Under the pieces are notes generated by a model. It was not told the DNA's origin and searched no databases. It saw nothing but the letters and a program-made list of their open reading frames with translations. Position numbers and translations under genes: made by a program. DNA of 64,000 bases from Luteimonas huabeiensis HB2 (GTDB taxonomy: Bacteria; Pseudomonadota; Gammaproteobacteria; Xanthomonadales; Xanthomonadaceae): contig NZ_JAAN01000010.1 in assembly GCF_000559025.1 (NCBI RefSeq), forward strand, positions 146,576-210,575, written 5' to 3'. Positions within the stretch are counted from its first letter, which is position 1, and the number at the start of each line of letters is the position of its first letter. Of the stretch, positions 33,503 to 43,246 are shown piece after piece.

Positions 33503-33886
33503 GTGCTTGAAGAACTGCTCAGATCGATTGACCGAAGCATGACGATCGGCGAACTGAGAACGCTGGTGTCCCTGGCGCTCTTTGCGATCGTCGCGGCGCA
33601 TCTGGTGGTTCTCCCGGGCTTGTTCCGAAGCCACAGGCAGTCGGCCTTCGTGTTCTTGCTGATCTCTTCTGCTGGCTTGCTGGGGATATGCGGCGTGCTG
33701 TTCCTGTACCCGCAATGGTTCTTCCGTGCCGTGCTGGCCTATGCCCTGTTGTTCTCCGGGTGCGGTTTCTGGGTCGCGGGCAAAACGGCGCGTCCTTGCG
33801 GGACGGTGTTTCGCTTCTCGATCGCCTCCTTCGGCATGCTGCTCGTTCCTGTTCTTGCCTACGCGGGTTCGAAGATGGTGAGCTGA
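33503..33886 (+). CDS. small polytopic membrane protein, unknown
   Basis: 127 residues from a GTG at 33503; an ATG at 33539 (MTIGELRT) is an alternative. About four membrane segments (roughly residues 21-42, 47-70, 72-92, 103-123) connected by short basic loops (FRSHRQS, GKTARPCG). The GC content is visibly lower than its surroundings and codons such as ttg, gtt and gcg/gct are mixed more freely, so it may be acquired or fast-evolving. I recognise no family. No clear operon partner: a hairpin separates it from groEL and about 360 bases from the kinase. Confidence 0.6.
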   Translation: MLEELLRSIDRSMTIGELRTLVSLALFAIVAAHLVVLPGLFRSHRQSAFVFLLISSAGLLGICGVLFLYPQWFFRAVLAYALLFSGCGFWVAGKTARPCGTVFRFSIASFGMLLVPVLAYAGSKMVS

Positions 33887-34243
33887 CCGATGGCACGTCG
33901 CGCTCGAGCTGCCACGGCCAGCCCGACCTGGTCCCGGTCCTCCCCCTGACCCCTGGCCTCCGCTCCCGACCCCCGCATTGGACAGGTCGTGCATGCCGCT
34001 GGCGCTGCGCCATGCGCTTGCGTGGGTGCGGTGGGCGGTCCGGCGCGGACGGCGGGCGTAAGATGAAGCGGTCGCGATCCACGTGAGCCCATCGATGTCG
34101 CCTGTCGCGCTACGCGAGGCCTCCCAGCGGGACGGCGCAGGCTGCCCGCACCTCCCGCCCGGCCGGCCCCGTTGCCGGACGGCGCGCGCTCGACGCGAAG
34201 CCGCTCCCGGGAAGGCCGGGGGCGCCGCCGGGGCGCGCTAGCC
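33887..34243. other. intergenic region with repeat remnant
   Basis: No credible gene. Bases about 33927-33980 carry CT-rich 'ccctgacccctggcctccg'-type units resembling one arm of the accB-accC inverted repeat. The remainder is GC-rich leader sequence before the kinase gene, whose start is itself uncertain. Confidence 0.5.
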
Positions 34244-37039
34244 TTGGCGGTCGCCGATCCCGCAGACGCGCGCTGGCGACGGGTGCGTGCGCTGTTCGAG
34301 GCGGTCTGCGACCGCCCGCCCGAGCAATGGACCGCCGCGCTCGCGCAGCTCGGGATCGACCCCGCCGAGCGCGACGAGGCGCTGGCGCTGCTCCGCGCGC
34401 AGACCGCCGAGCTGGGGCGGCTGCGCGCCTCGCTCCGTTCCGTCGCCCTGGACGCCGAGCAGCCCCAGGCCTGGGTCGGCCGAACGCTCGGGCCCTGGCG
34501 GCTGCAGGAGCTGATCGGCAGCGGCGGCATGGCCGCGGTGTTCCTCGCCGAGCGGGTGGACAGCCTCTACCGGCGCAAGGTCGCCCTGAAGGTGCTGCGC
34601 CGGCCCTACGATCCATCGCTCGCCGCGCGCCTGGCGGGCGAGCGGCAGATCCTCGCCGATCTCCGCGGCGCCGGCATCGCGCGGCTCTACGAGGCCGGCG
34701 TCTCGGAGAGCGGGCAGCATTACCTGGTCATGGAGCATGTCGAGGGCGAGCCGCTCGACGCGTTCGTGCGCGGCCTCGGGCTCGAGGATCGCCTGCGGCT
34801 GTTCGTGCGGATCTGCCGGGTGGTGCAGACCGCGCACGCGCAATCGGTCGTGCATTGCGATCTCAAGCCCGCCAACGTGCTGGTGGACGACGAGGGCGCG
34901 CCCGTGCTGCTGGATTTCGGGATCGCGCGGCTGGTGGGCGCGGACACCGTTTCGGCCGCCGATCGCTACGCCACGCCGGCCTACGCCAGTCCCGAGCTGG
35001 TGGCCGGCCGCGCGGTGGGCGTGGCCGCCGACGTCTTCAGTCTCGGCGTGATGCTGGCCGAACTGATCGCCGATCGCGCCCTGCGGAGGACGCTGGACGA
35101 CGCGCAGGCGCCGATACCGCGACCCAGCCGGTGGGCCGGGCCGGCCTGCCGCTGGCGGCGCCGGCTGGCCGGCGACCTCGATGCGATCGCCGCACGCGCC
35201 TGCGAAGTCGATCCGGTCGCGCGATACGCGTCGGTCGAGGCCCTGGCCGACGACGTCGAACGCTTCCTGGGCCGGTATCCCGTCCTCGCCCGCCGGCCGT
35301 CGCGGCTGCGAATCCTCGGGCTGGGGGCGCGGCGGCACTGGCAGGCGATCGCCATCGGCGCGATCGCGTCCGGCCTCGGCGCGCTCTTCGTCGTCCAGTT
35401 GATCCAGGCGCGTGCGGCGGCGGATACCAGCGCGGCCGTGGCGACCCAGGTCAGCGACTTCCTGGTCGCCGCCTTCGAGGCCGCCGATCCGCGCGAGCGC
35501 GGACTGCGCCCGGAGCTGACCGCCCGCGAGGTGCTGGACCGCAGCGCGGCGCGCGTGGAGGCGGAACTGGCGATGGCGCCCGACGTGCGCGCGCGGTTGC
35601 AGGTCGCGCTCGGGCGCGCGTACCAGAACCTGGGGTTGCCGCGCGTGGCATGGCGGCACCTGCAGGCGGGGGCGGACGGCCTGCGCGCGGCCGGCGCCGT
35701 GTCCGAAACGGCGGAAGCGGACGTGCTGCTGGCGCTGCAGGCGGCCAAGGAGGGCCGCTACGACGAGGCCCTGGCGCGGCTGGAAGGCGTGTCGGCATCG
35801 CTGAAGCCCCGCTTCGGCGCCGCGTCGCCGCTGCTGCGCTTGCGCATCCTGCACGCGCAGGCGGTCGCGGAGGTCGGCGCGCGCTGCGAGCGCGGGGCGG
35901 AGGCGCGCCTGCTGGCGGCGCTCGGCGAACGCCCCGACGACCCGGCGTGGCGGCGGCAGGCGGTCGCGGCGCTGCGCGACCTGGGCGCGATCCACGGCAG
36001 CCACGAGCGGCTCGAGGTGTCGGAAAGGATGCTGCGCGCGGCGCTCGCCGCGGCGCTCGAGGCGTATGGCGATACCAGCGTCGAGTACCAGCAGGTGCTG
36101 GGCGCGCTCTCGCGCACGCTCTACGTACAGGGCCGCGTGGACGAATCGGTCGCGCTCGCCGAGCGCAACCTGGCGCTCACCGCGCGGCTGTTCGGCGCGC
36201 AGAGCACCTTCACCGCCGATGCGGAGTCGCGGCTCGCGGGGCTCTACCTGGATCTGGGCCGCTACGACGATTCGGCCCGCCATTTCGACAGGAGCCTGCG
36301 CATCAGCGCGGTCGTCGACGGCGAGACCAGCCGCGCCTATGCGGGCAAGCTGTTCGGGATGGGCATCATGGAAGAAGCGCGCGGCAGCGTGGCGCGAGCG
36401 GAGGCGCTGTACCGGCAGGCGCTGGCGTTGTACCGGGAGCACATGGGCCGCGACCACGAGACGACTCAGGAAGTGGAGATGGTGCTGGCCCGCCTGCTGA
36501 TGCGCGTCGGCCGCGTCGAGGCCGCGCGCGAACCGCTGCGCCGGATCGCGGATTTGCGCCGGCGTACCCTGCCGGAAGGCGCGCCGGAGTTGCGCTCGAT
36601 CGAGCTGAGCGAGCTGGAATGGCTGATCCGTGCCGGGCGTTACGACGAAGCCGAGGCCGCGCTGGCGAGGCTGGAGGCGGTGCGCGACAGCCTGTCGCCC
36701 GGGATGGTGCTGCGGTGGGAGATGCAGGCGGCCCGGCTCGCGCAGCGTCGCGGCCAGTGGCCGCGGGCGGTCGCCGCCTGGCAGGCGGTCGTCGCGACGT
36801 TTTCCCGGCTCTACGGTGCGGACTCGACCGCCACGGCGAAATGGCGGATCCCGTTGGCCGAGTGCCTCGTCGAGCTGGGGCGGCACGAGGAGGCGGCGGA
36901 GGAACTGCACCGGGCGCGGCCCCGGCTCGCGGCGCTGGCGCCGGAGGCGGCGCTGCGGGTCCGTGCCGGAGAGGTGGCATCCCGACTGGCGGCCGCCGGC
37001 GGCGATCGGCCGGCGCCGTCCCCGGAGCGGGACGGCTGA
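34244..37039 (+). CDS. Ser/Thr protein kinase with TM segment and TPR domain
   Basis: 931 residues from TTG at 34244; a TTG at 34172 would add 24 Arg-rich residues. An N-terminal segment WRRVRALFEAVCDRPPEQW, typical of this kinase group, is followed by a kinase domain (about 88-355): GSGGMAAVFLAE, catalytic Lys116, HCDLKPAN with Asp206, DFG at 224-226, and YATPAYASPEL. Cys replaces the Arg of the usual HRD, making it a non-RD kinase. A membrane segment (about 365-390) separates it from a long periplasmic TPR-like helical region (about 400-920) with repeated LGRxYxxLG and YDEAxxxLxR patterns. Likely a receptor kinase sensing something outside the membrane; no substrate is visible. A DUF6445 gene lies 76 bases downstream. 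Confidence 0.88.
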   Translation: MAVADPADARWRRVRALFEAVCDRPPEQWTAALAQLGIDPAERDEALALLRAQTAELGRLRASLRSVALDAEQPQAWVGRTLGPWRLQELIGSGGMAAVFLAERVDSLYRRKVALKVLRRPYDPSLAARLAGERQILADLRGAGIARLYEAGVSESGQHYLVMEHVEGEPLDAFVRGLGLEDRLRLFVRICRVVQTAHAQSVVHCDLKPANVLVDDEGAPVLLDFGIARLVGADTVSAADRYATPAYASPELVAGRAVGVAADVFSLGVMLAELIADRALRRTLDDAQAPIPRPSRWAGPACRWRRRLAGDLDAIAARACEVDPVARYASVEALADDVERFLGRYPVLARRPSRLRILGLGARRHWQAIAIGAIASGLGALFVVQLIQARAAADTSAAVATQVSDFLVAAFEAADPRERGLRPELTAREVLDRSAARVEAELAMAPDVRARLQVALGRAYQNLGLPRVAWRHLQAGADGLRAAGAVSETAEADVLLALQAAKEGRYDEALARLEGVSASLKPRFGAASPLLRLRILHAQAVAEVGARCERGAEARLLAALGERPDDPAWRRQAVAALRDLGAIHGSHERLEVSERMLRAALAAALEAYGDTSVEYQQVLGALSRTLYVQGRVDESVALAERNLALTARLFGAQSTFTADAESRLAGLYLDLGRYDDSARHFDRSLRISAVVDGETSRAYAGKLFGMGIMEEARGSVARAEALYRQALALYREHMGRDHETTQEVEMVLARLLMRVGRVEAAREPLRRIADLRRRTLPEGAPELRSIELSELEWLIRAGRYDEAEAALARLEAVRDSLSPGMVLRWEMQAARLAQRRGQWPRAVAAWQAVVATFSRLYGADSTATAKWRIPLAECLVELGRHEEAAEELHRARPRLAALAPEAALRVRAGEVASRLAAAGGDRPAPSPERDG

Positions 37040-37080
37040 GCAGAGCCGGGGCGGCCGCCGCGCGCGAAGCGCGCCCGCGC

Positions 37081-37109
37081 TTGAACCCGCCGTCGCGGGC
37101 GCCTAGGCT
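37081..37109 (+). promoter_or_regulatory. sigma70-type promoter, leaderless geometry
   Basis: TTGAAC (37081-37086), 17 bases, TAGGCT (37104-37109). The ATG of the DUF6445 gene begins at 37116, 6 bases after the -10. No ribosome-binding site fits between, so the mRNA should be leaderless. The geometry is the same as at 4353-4388 and 3552-3517. Confidence 0.6.
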
Positions 37110-37115
37110 GCGCCG

Positions 37116-37730
37116 ATGCCTACTTCCCTGGTCGTCGTCGACGATTTCCTCGGTCCGAGCGATGCGCAGCGCCTGCGCGAAGCCGGCTTGCGCCTGACCT
37201 ACCCGCCGCAGCAGGGCGCCTTCCCGGGCCGCAATTCCGTGGAGCGGGTGAAGATCCCGCAGCTGGACGAGGCGGTGTCGCGGATCGTCGGCGAGCCGCT
37301 GCGCGCGATCGATCCGCCGCAGTCGCACTGCAAGTTCCGCATCACCCTCGCCCAGGACGTGGGCCGCGCGCGGGTCCACATCGACCAGGGCGCGCAGTGG
37401 TCGGGCATCCTCTACCTGAGCCGCCCCGAGGACTGCCGAGGCGGCACCGAGTTCTTCCGCCACCTGCCCACCGGCACCGAGCAGGCGCCGATCACCCAGG
37501 CGGGCATCGAGGCGCTCGGCTTCCGCACCGGCGCGGAACTGCACCGCGCCATCGTCGAACAGGACAGCAACGACGCGTCCAAGTGGGAGATGACCATGCG
37601 CGTGCCGATGCGCTTCAATCGCCTGGTGCTGCTGCGGCCGTGGCTGTGGCACACCGCCGGCGAGGCGTTCGGCGACACGCTGGAGAACGGCCGCTTCGTG
37701 TACCTGATGTTCTTCGAGTCCGCGCGCTGA
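37116..37730 (+). CDS. DUF6445 protein, 2-oxoglutarate/Fe(II) oxygenase-like
   Basis: 204 residues. The fold hints at a small Fe(II)/2-oxoglutarate dioxygenase: VVVDDFLGPSDAQRLREAGL at the start, ARVHIDQGAQWSGILYLSRPEDCRGGTEFFRH with an HxD motif, and LRPWLWHTAGEAFGD with a possible distal His. This matches the DUF6445 family, which is not biochemically assigned as far as I know. Its own promoter sits at the end of the kinase gap and predicts leaderless translation. It could act on a protein or small molecule; its place after a receptor kinase is suggestive only. Confidence 0.75.
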   Translation: MPTSLVVVDDFLGPSDAQRLREAGLRLTYPPQQGAFPGRNSVERVKIPQLDEAVSRIVGEPLRAIDPPQSHCKFRITLAQDVGRARVHIDQGAQWSGILYLSRPEDCRGGTEFFRHLPTGTEQAPITQAGIEALGFRTGAELHRAIVEQDSNDASKWEMTMRVPMRFNRLVLLRPWLWHTAGEAFGDTLENGRFVYLMFFESAR

Positions 37731-37830
37731 GCGCGGCGCCGTCGCGGCCCGTTTCACGGGCGCGTCGGCGCGCGGCGCCTAAGCTGGCGCCCGCCGGGCG
37801 CGCCGCCGGCCCGACGAGGAACCGGATGCC

Positions 37831-40101
37831 ATGAACCAACCCGAATCAGACGAGTCGGCGCCCGGCCGGCGCGGCCAGGGTGTGCGATCGCACGCGGCCG
37901 ATGCGTTCGTCGCGGTGCGCGCGTGGGGGCGGCGGCGCCGCCGCGGGCTGCGCGCCTGCGCATGGACGCTGGCCGCGCTGTGGGGACTCTACCTGCTCGC
38001 GGCCAACGTCTTCCTCAACACCGAGGTCGGCGAGCGCGTCGTCAACCGCAAGCCGGAGCGCTTCCACGCCGAATGGCGCTGGGCGGCGAGCCTGTATCCC
38101 GGTCACGTCCACGTGCGCGACGTGCGCATGCGCGGGCGCTCGCGGGCGACCGGCTGGGAGGCCGAGGCCACCCGCGCGACCGGCCGCATCCAGGTGCTGC
38201 CGCTGCTGCGGCGGCAGGTCCGCATCGGCACCGTGCGCGCCGAGGATGTGGCGCTGGCCACCGACCGGTCCCGCCGCAGCGAGGAGGACGCGGCGCCGCC
38301 CGCGGCCGGCGCCGCGCCGCGGCGCTCGCCGTGGCGCCTGCGCATGGACGAGATCAGGACCGGCACGCTGCGCGGCCTGCGGTTCGACGATTGGCGTTTC
38401 GAGGGCGGCGGCGAGGCCGCGTTCGGCTTTTCCAAGGTGTTCGGCGGCGGTGCGCTGGAGATCTTCCCGTCCCGCCTGGACATGCCGCGCGCCTCGGTGC
38501 GGTACGGCGAACTGCGCGTGTTCGGGAACGGGCCGCTCCGCTTCGATCTGGCGCTGCCGCCGCACCGGCCGCAGGAGGCGCCGGGCCGGCGCAAGCTCGG
38601 CATCGCCGACGCGCGCCTGCAAGCGCACGGCGAGGTGCCGGGGCTGGCGCTGGTCGAAGGCGAGGACGGGCGCATCGGCTGGCGCATGGACGCCGAGCCG
38701 GGCCGGCTGGATGCCGACCTGGCCCTGGTCCGCGGCGAACTGCAGCCCGGCGGCAGCGTGCGCCTGCAGACGCGCCTGTCCACCGCCGGCGACGACGCCG
38801 CGCCGGCGCAGCGGCCGCTGCGGGTGGACGCGGAGATCGCCGAGGGCGGAGTGGAGGTGCGGGCGCGGATGCCGCGCCAGGCCGATCGCCCGGGTTTCGT
38901 CGAGGCGCGGCTGCGCAGCGCGCAGCGCCGGCTGGACGCCGAATCCGCGCTCGACTGGGTGCGCACGCTGTCCGGTCGCGTCGCGCTGGCCTGGCGGTTC
39001 GGCTCGCTGCGCTGGATCAACCCGCTGCTGCCGGCCGAGGGCTGGCTGCGCCTGCAGGGCGTGGCCGACGTCGAGGCCGACCTGCAGCTCGAGGCCGGGC
39101 GGCTGGCGCCGGGCAGCACCGCGCGCATCCGCGATGCCGAGTTGCGCGCGCAGGTGTTCGACAGCGTGTTCTCCGGCCAGGCCCGGGTGGACGCGCGGGT
39201 GGAGGGTGACGATGCGGCGCGGCGCACGCGGGTGGAGATCCTCGCCGAGCGCTTCGCCGTGGCCGCGCTGCGCGAACCGGACGCGCAGTACCTGCGCGGG
39301 CGCGACCTGCGGCTGGACCTGGAGGCCGACGGCGATCTGGCCGCGTTCCGCCGCAGCCTGCAGGCGCACCTGCGTTTCCAGGATGCGCAGATCCCCGACC
39401 TGCGCGTCTACAACCGCTATCTGCCCGGCGACAGCCTGCGCCTGCTGTCGGGCTCCGGCACCCTCGGCGGCGACCTGCGCATCGACCCGCAGGGCGAGGT
39501 GGTGCGGGGCGACATCGATCTGCGCGGGCGCGGGGCCGGCATCCGCGTCGGCGCCTCGGAGCTGCACGGCAACCTCTCGGTGGCCGGTGCGATGCGGCGG
39601 GAGCGCGAGGGCCGGCGCGACTACCGCCTGCAGCCGCTGCGCCTGCAACTGCGCCAGGTGCGCCTGGCCGGCGCCGACGACGCGCCCTGGTGGGCGGACG
39701 TGGATCTCTCGGGCGCGCGGCTGACCTGGCGCGAGCCGTTCGCGGTCGACAGCGACGTGCGCCTGCGGATGAAGGACGCGAGCCTGTTGTTGTCGCTGTT
39801 CGCCGAGCGCACCGCGTTCCCGCGCTGGATCGGCCGCATCGTCGATGCCGGGGAGGTCGAGGCCACCGCGCGCACCCGCGTGCGCGGCGGCGAGCTGATC
39901 GTGGACGGGCTGGAGGCGCGCAACGACCGCGTGGACCTGCAGGCGCGGCTGCGCGTGGCCGACGGCACGCCGCAGGGCGACCTGTACGCGCGCTGGGGCG
40001 TGCTGGGCGTCGGCGCCGAGCTGCAGGGCGGCGAGCGCCGGCTGCACACGCTCGGCGCCCGCGAGTGGTACCGCGCGCGCCCGCCGCTGCTGCCGCGCTG
40101 A
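37831..40101 (+). CDS. AsmA/TamB-like membrane-anchored protein
   Basis: 756 residues. A basic N-terminus (VRAWGRRRRRGLRAC), one membrane segment (about 47-65) and a very long periplasmic region of short beta-strands. It shows repeating patterns such as RLDADLALVRGELQPGGSVRLQ and LRIDPQGEVVRGDIDLRGRG. This is the pattern of AsmA/YdbH/TamB proteins, which form hydrophobic grooves that carry lipids between the inner and outer membranes. I cannot place it in a named subfamily. GACGAGGAA precedes the ATG. It ends 22 bases from the convergent RND gene. Confidence 0.75.
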   Translation: MNQPESDESAPGRRGQGVRSHAADAFVAVRAWGRRRRRGLRACAWTLAALWGLYLLAANVFLNTEVGERVVNRKPERFHAEWRWAASLYPGHVHVRDVRMRGRSRATGWEAEATRATGRIQVLPLLRRQVRIGTVRAEDVALATDRSRRSEEDAAPPAAGAAPRRSPWRLRMDEIRTGTLRGLRFDDWRFEGGGEAAFGFSKVFGGGALEIFPSRLDMPRASVRYGELRVFGNGPLRFDLALPPHRPQEAPGRRKLGIADARLQAHGEVPGLALVEGEDGRIGWRMDAEPGRLDADLALVRGELQPGGSVRLQTRLSTAGDDAAPAQRPLRVDAEIAEGGVEVRARMPRQADRPGFVEARLRSAQRRLDAESALDWVRTLSGRVALAWRFGSLRWINPLLPAEGWLRLQGVADVEADLQLEAGRLAPGSTARIRDAELRAQVFDSVFSGQARVDARVEGDDAARRTRVEILAERFAVAALREPDAQYLRGRDLRLDLEADGDLAAFRRSLQAHLRFQDAQIPDLRVYNRYLPGDSLRLLSGSGTLGGDLRIDPQGEVVRGDIDLRGRGAGIRVGASELHGNLSVAGAMRREREGRRDYRLQPLRLQLRQVRLAGADDAPWWADVDLSGARLTWREPFAVDSDVRLRMKDASLLLSLFAERTAFPRWIGRIVDAGEVEATARTRVRGGELIVDGLEARNDRVDLQARLRVADGTPQGDLYARWGVLGVGAELQGGERRLHTLGAREWYRARPPLLPR

Positions 40102-40123
40102 GCGGGGGCGTCGCGCCGCGCGC

Positions 40124-43100
40124 CTACGCGGACGCGCCGGCGCCGGCGCGTCGCCGCGCGAAGCGCGCGCGCAGCCGCGCCAGGGCCAGGAACGCGGCGG
40201 GCGTGGTGTAGAGCGTCAGCCACTGGCTGACCAGCAGGCCGCCGACGATGGCGATGCCCAGCGGGCGGCGCATCTCCCAGCCTTCGCCGGTGGCCAGCAT
40301 CAGCGGCAGGATGCCGAGCAGGGCGGCGATGCTGGTCATCAGGATCGGGCGGAAGCGCAGGCTGGCCGCCTCCAGGATCGCGGCCTCCGGCGTCAGCGCG
40401 CGCTCGCGCTGCGCGGCCAGGGCGAAATCCACCATCAGGATGGTGTTCTTCATCACCACCCCGACCAGCAGGAACAGGCCCAGCAGCGAGATCAGGTCGA
40501 GCTCGTTGCCGAACAGCAGCAGCGCCAGCAGCGCGCCGATGCCGGCCGAGGGCAGGATCGACAGGATCGCCAGCGGCAGCACGAAGCTCTCGTACAGCAC
40601 GCCCAGCACCAGGTACACCGCCAGCACCGCGCCCAGGATCAGCCACAGCTGGCGCTCGCGCATCTCCTGCAGGCTGCCGGCCTCGTCGCCGAGCTTGGCG
40701 ATCACCTCGGTGGGCAGCATGATCCGCGCCATCGCCGCATCGATCGCCTCGACTGCCTCGCCCAGGCTCACCCCCGGCGCCAGCGCGAAGCTGACGTCGG
40801 TGGCGACGAACTGCTCGCGGTGCCGGATCCGGTCCGGGGCCATGCCGTAGGACCAGGTCGCGAACGCCGACAGCGGCACCCGGCGGCCGTCGGCGCCGAT
40901 CGCGTGGACCTGCTCCAGGGTGTCCGGGGTCTGGGTGTAGCGCGGGTCCAGCTCCATCACCACCCGGTACTGGTTGAGGCTGTCGTAGAGGGTGGCGACC
41001 TGGCGCTGGCTGAAGGCGTTGTTGAGCACCGTCGCGATGGTGCGCATGTCCACGCCGTAGCGGGCGGCGGCGTCGCGGTCGATGTCGAGCACGACCTGGC
41101 GCATGCCCTCGTCGCCGCTGGAATCCACGTCGGTCAGCTGCGGCAGCGCGGCCAGCGCGTCGCGCACCCGCGGGGTCCACTCGCGCAGCGGGGCGATGTC
41201 GCCGGACAGCAGCTGCAGGTCGTAGTTGCCCTCGTTGTTGCCGCCGCCGCCGCCGATGCGGATGTCCTGGTCCACCCACAGGCCGATGCGCCCGCCCGGG
41301 ATCTTCGGCTCGCTGGCGCGCAGGCGGTCGATGACCTCGCGGCTGGAGACGCCGCGTTCGGCCAGCGGCTTCATCTGGATCATGATGAAGCCGTTGTTGA
41401 CCCCGGTGTCGCCGCCGATGTAGCCGGAGATGTGCTCGATCGCGGGATCGGACATCAGCAGCTCGCGGTAGGCCGCGATCTTGGGCTGCATGACCTGGAA
41501 CGAGAGGCCGTCGTCGCCGCGGGCGAAGCCGCGCAACTGGCCGGTGTCCTGCTGCGGCACGGTGCCCTTGGGCACCTGGCCGAACAGCCAGACGTTGAGC
41601 GCGATGGTGCCAGCCAGCGCCAGCAGCGCCAGCGGCACGTGGCGCACGGTGCGGCCCAGGGTGCGCAGGTAGGCGCCGCGCAGGCCCTCGAACGCCAGCC
41701 CGCCCAGGCGCTGCCAGGGCCCGACCACGCGGTCGGGGTCCTTGCGCCCGAGCAGGCGCGCGCACAGCGTCGGGGTCAGGCTCAGCGAGACCAGCAGCGA
41801 GACCGCCATCGCCGCCACCAGGGTCAGCGAGAACTCGCGGAACAGCCGCTCGACGAAGTCGTCCAGGAACAGGATCGACACGAACACCACCGCCAGCGCC
41901 AGGTTCATCGACAGCAGCGTGGTGCCGACCTCGCCGGCGCCGCGCATCGCCGCCCGCCACGGCGGCAGCCCCGCCTCGAGGTGGCGGGCGATGTTCTCCA
42001 GCACCACGATGGCGTCGTCCACCACCAGCACCGCCGCCACGATCAGCGCCATCAGCGACATGGTGTTGAGCGAGAACCCGGCCAGCCAGACGATCGCCAG
42101 CGCTCCCAGCAGCGAGACCGGGATCGCCAGTGTGGGCACCAGCGCCGCGCGCCAGCTGCCCAGGAAGGCCAGCACCACCAGCACCACCAGCGCGACCGCC
42201 AGCAGCAGGGTGTGCTCGGCCTCGCGCAGGGTGGCGCGGATCACCGGCGAGCGGTCCATCACCACCGCCATGTCCACGTCCGGCGGCAGCAGCGCGCGCA
42301 GCTGCGCCATCTGCGCGTGGATCGCGTCCACGGTCTCGATGATGTTGGCGCCGGGCTGGCGGCTGACGATCAGCAGCACCGCGTCGCGGTCGTTGTGGAA
42401 GCCGGCGGCGTAGCGGTTCTCGGTGCCCTCGGCGACCTGGGCCACGTCGCGCAGGTGGACCGGGCGGCCGTCGCGCCAGGCCACGATCAGGTCGCGGTAT
42501 TCCTGCACCGCGCGCAGCTGCAGCTCGGCGCCCACCTGCCACTGGCGCTCGCCGGCGACCACCTGGCCCAGCGGCCGCAGCGCGTTGGCGTTGCGGATCG
42601 CCCCGGCGACCTCGTCCAGCGCGATGCCGTACTGGTTCAGCGCGTTCGGGTTCAGCGACACCCGCACCGCCGGCAGCGAGGCGCCGCCGGCCTGTACCTG
42701 GCCCACGCCCGGGATCTGCGCGATCTTCTGCGCGATCACCGTCGAGGCCACGTCGTAGACCTCGCCCGGCGACAGCCGATCCGAGCTCAGCGCCAGGCTC
42801 ATGATCGGCGCCTGCGAGGGATTGATCTTGCGGAACTGCGGCAGACCCGGCATGCCGGCCGGCAACTGCGCCTGCGCGGCGTTGAGCGCGGCCTGCACCT
42901 CGCGCGCGGCCTCGTCGACGTTGCGGTCCAGCGAGAACTGCAGGTCGATGCGGGTGGTGCCCTGGCCGCTGCTGGAGGTGATGCGGGTGATGCCGGGGAT
43001 GGTGCCCAGCGCGCGCTCCAGCGGCGTGGCCACGGTCGCGGCCATCGACTCGGGGCTGGCGCCGGGCAGGCTGGCGCTGACCTGGATCGCCGGGTAGTCC

Positions 43101-43246
43101 ACCTGCGGCAGCGGCGCCACCGGCAGCATGCGGTAGGCCAGCATGCCGGCCAGCACCACCGCCACCGCCAGCAGCACCGTCGCCACCGGCCGCTCGATGA
43201 AGGCCCGCGACAGGTTGACCCGCGCGCTGTCCGCCGGTGCGTCCAT
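40124..43246 (-). CDS. RND multidrug efflux permease, MdtC-like
   Basis: 1040 residues. Proton-driven inner-membrane pump of the AcrB/MdtBC type. N-terminal FIERPVATVLLAVAVVLAG, the twelve-helix pattern with two large periplasmic loops, LVVDDAIVVLENIARHLE in helix 4 with the proton-relay Asp pair, and GVVMKNTILMVDFA in helix 10. The start ATG shares one base with the stop of the preceding permease (TGATG). Third gene of an adaptor-permease-permease operon, the MdtABC layout in which two different permeases form one mixed trimer. No outer-membrane channel gene is in the operon. Confidence 0.93.
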   Translation of the reverse strand: MDAPADSARVNLSRAFIERPVATVLLAVAVVLAGMLAYRMLPVAPLPQVDYPAIQVSASLPGASPESMAATVATPLERALGTIPGITRITSSSGQGTTRIDLQFSLDRNVDEAAREVQAALNAAQAQLPAGMPGLPQFRKINPSQAPIMSLALSSDRLSPGEVYDVASTVIAQKIAQIPGVGQVQAGGASLPAVRVSLNPNALNQYGIALDEVAGAIRNANALRPLGQVVAGERQWQVGAELQLRAVQEYRDLIVAWRDGRPVHLRDVAQVAEGTENRYAAGFHNDRDAVLLIVSRQPGANIIETVDAIHAQMAQLRALLPPDVDMAVVMDRSPVIRATLREAEHTLLLAVALVVLVVLAFLGSWRAALVPTLAIPVSLLGALAIVWLAGFSLNTMSLMALIVAAVLVVDDAIVVLENIARHLEAGLPPWRAAMRGAGEVGTTLLSMNLALAVVFVSILFLDDFVERLFREFSLTLVAAMAVSLLVSLSLTPTLCARLLGRKDPDRVVGPWQRLGGLAFEGLRGAYLRTLGRTVRHVPLALLALAGTIALNVWLFGQVPKGTVPQQDTGQLRGFARGDDGLSFQVMQPKIAAYRELLMSDPAIEHISGYIGGDTGVNNGFIMIQMKPLAERGVSSREVIDRLRASEPKIPGGRIGLWVDQDIRIGGGGGNNEGNYDLQLLSGDIAPLREWTPRVRDALAALPQLTDVDSSGDEGMRQVVLDIDRDAAARYGVDMRTIATVLNNAFSQRQVATLYDSLNQYRVVMELDPRYTQTPDTLEQVHAIGADGRRVPLSAFATWSYGMAPDRIRHREQFVATDVSFALAPGVSLGEAVEAIDAAMARIMLPTEVIAKLGDEAGSLQEMRERQLWLILGAVLAVYLVLGVLYESFVLPLAILSILPSAGIGALLALLLFGNELDLISLLGLFLLVGVVMKNTILMVDFALAAQRERALTPEAAILEAASLRFRPILMTSIAALLGILPLMLATGEGWEMRRPLGIAIVGGLLVSQWLTLYTTPAAFLALARLRARFARRRAGAGASA

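Noticed and set aside
34238..36910. 890-codon minus-strand open frame opposite the kinase
   Set aside because: No recognisable domain, and composition typical of shadow frames; the kinase motifs on the plus strand are decisive.
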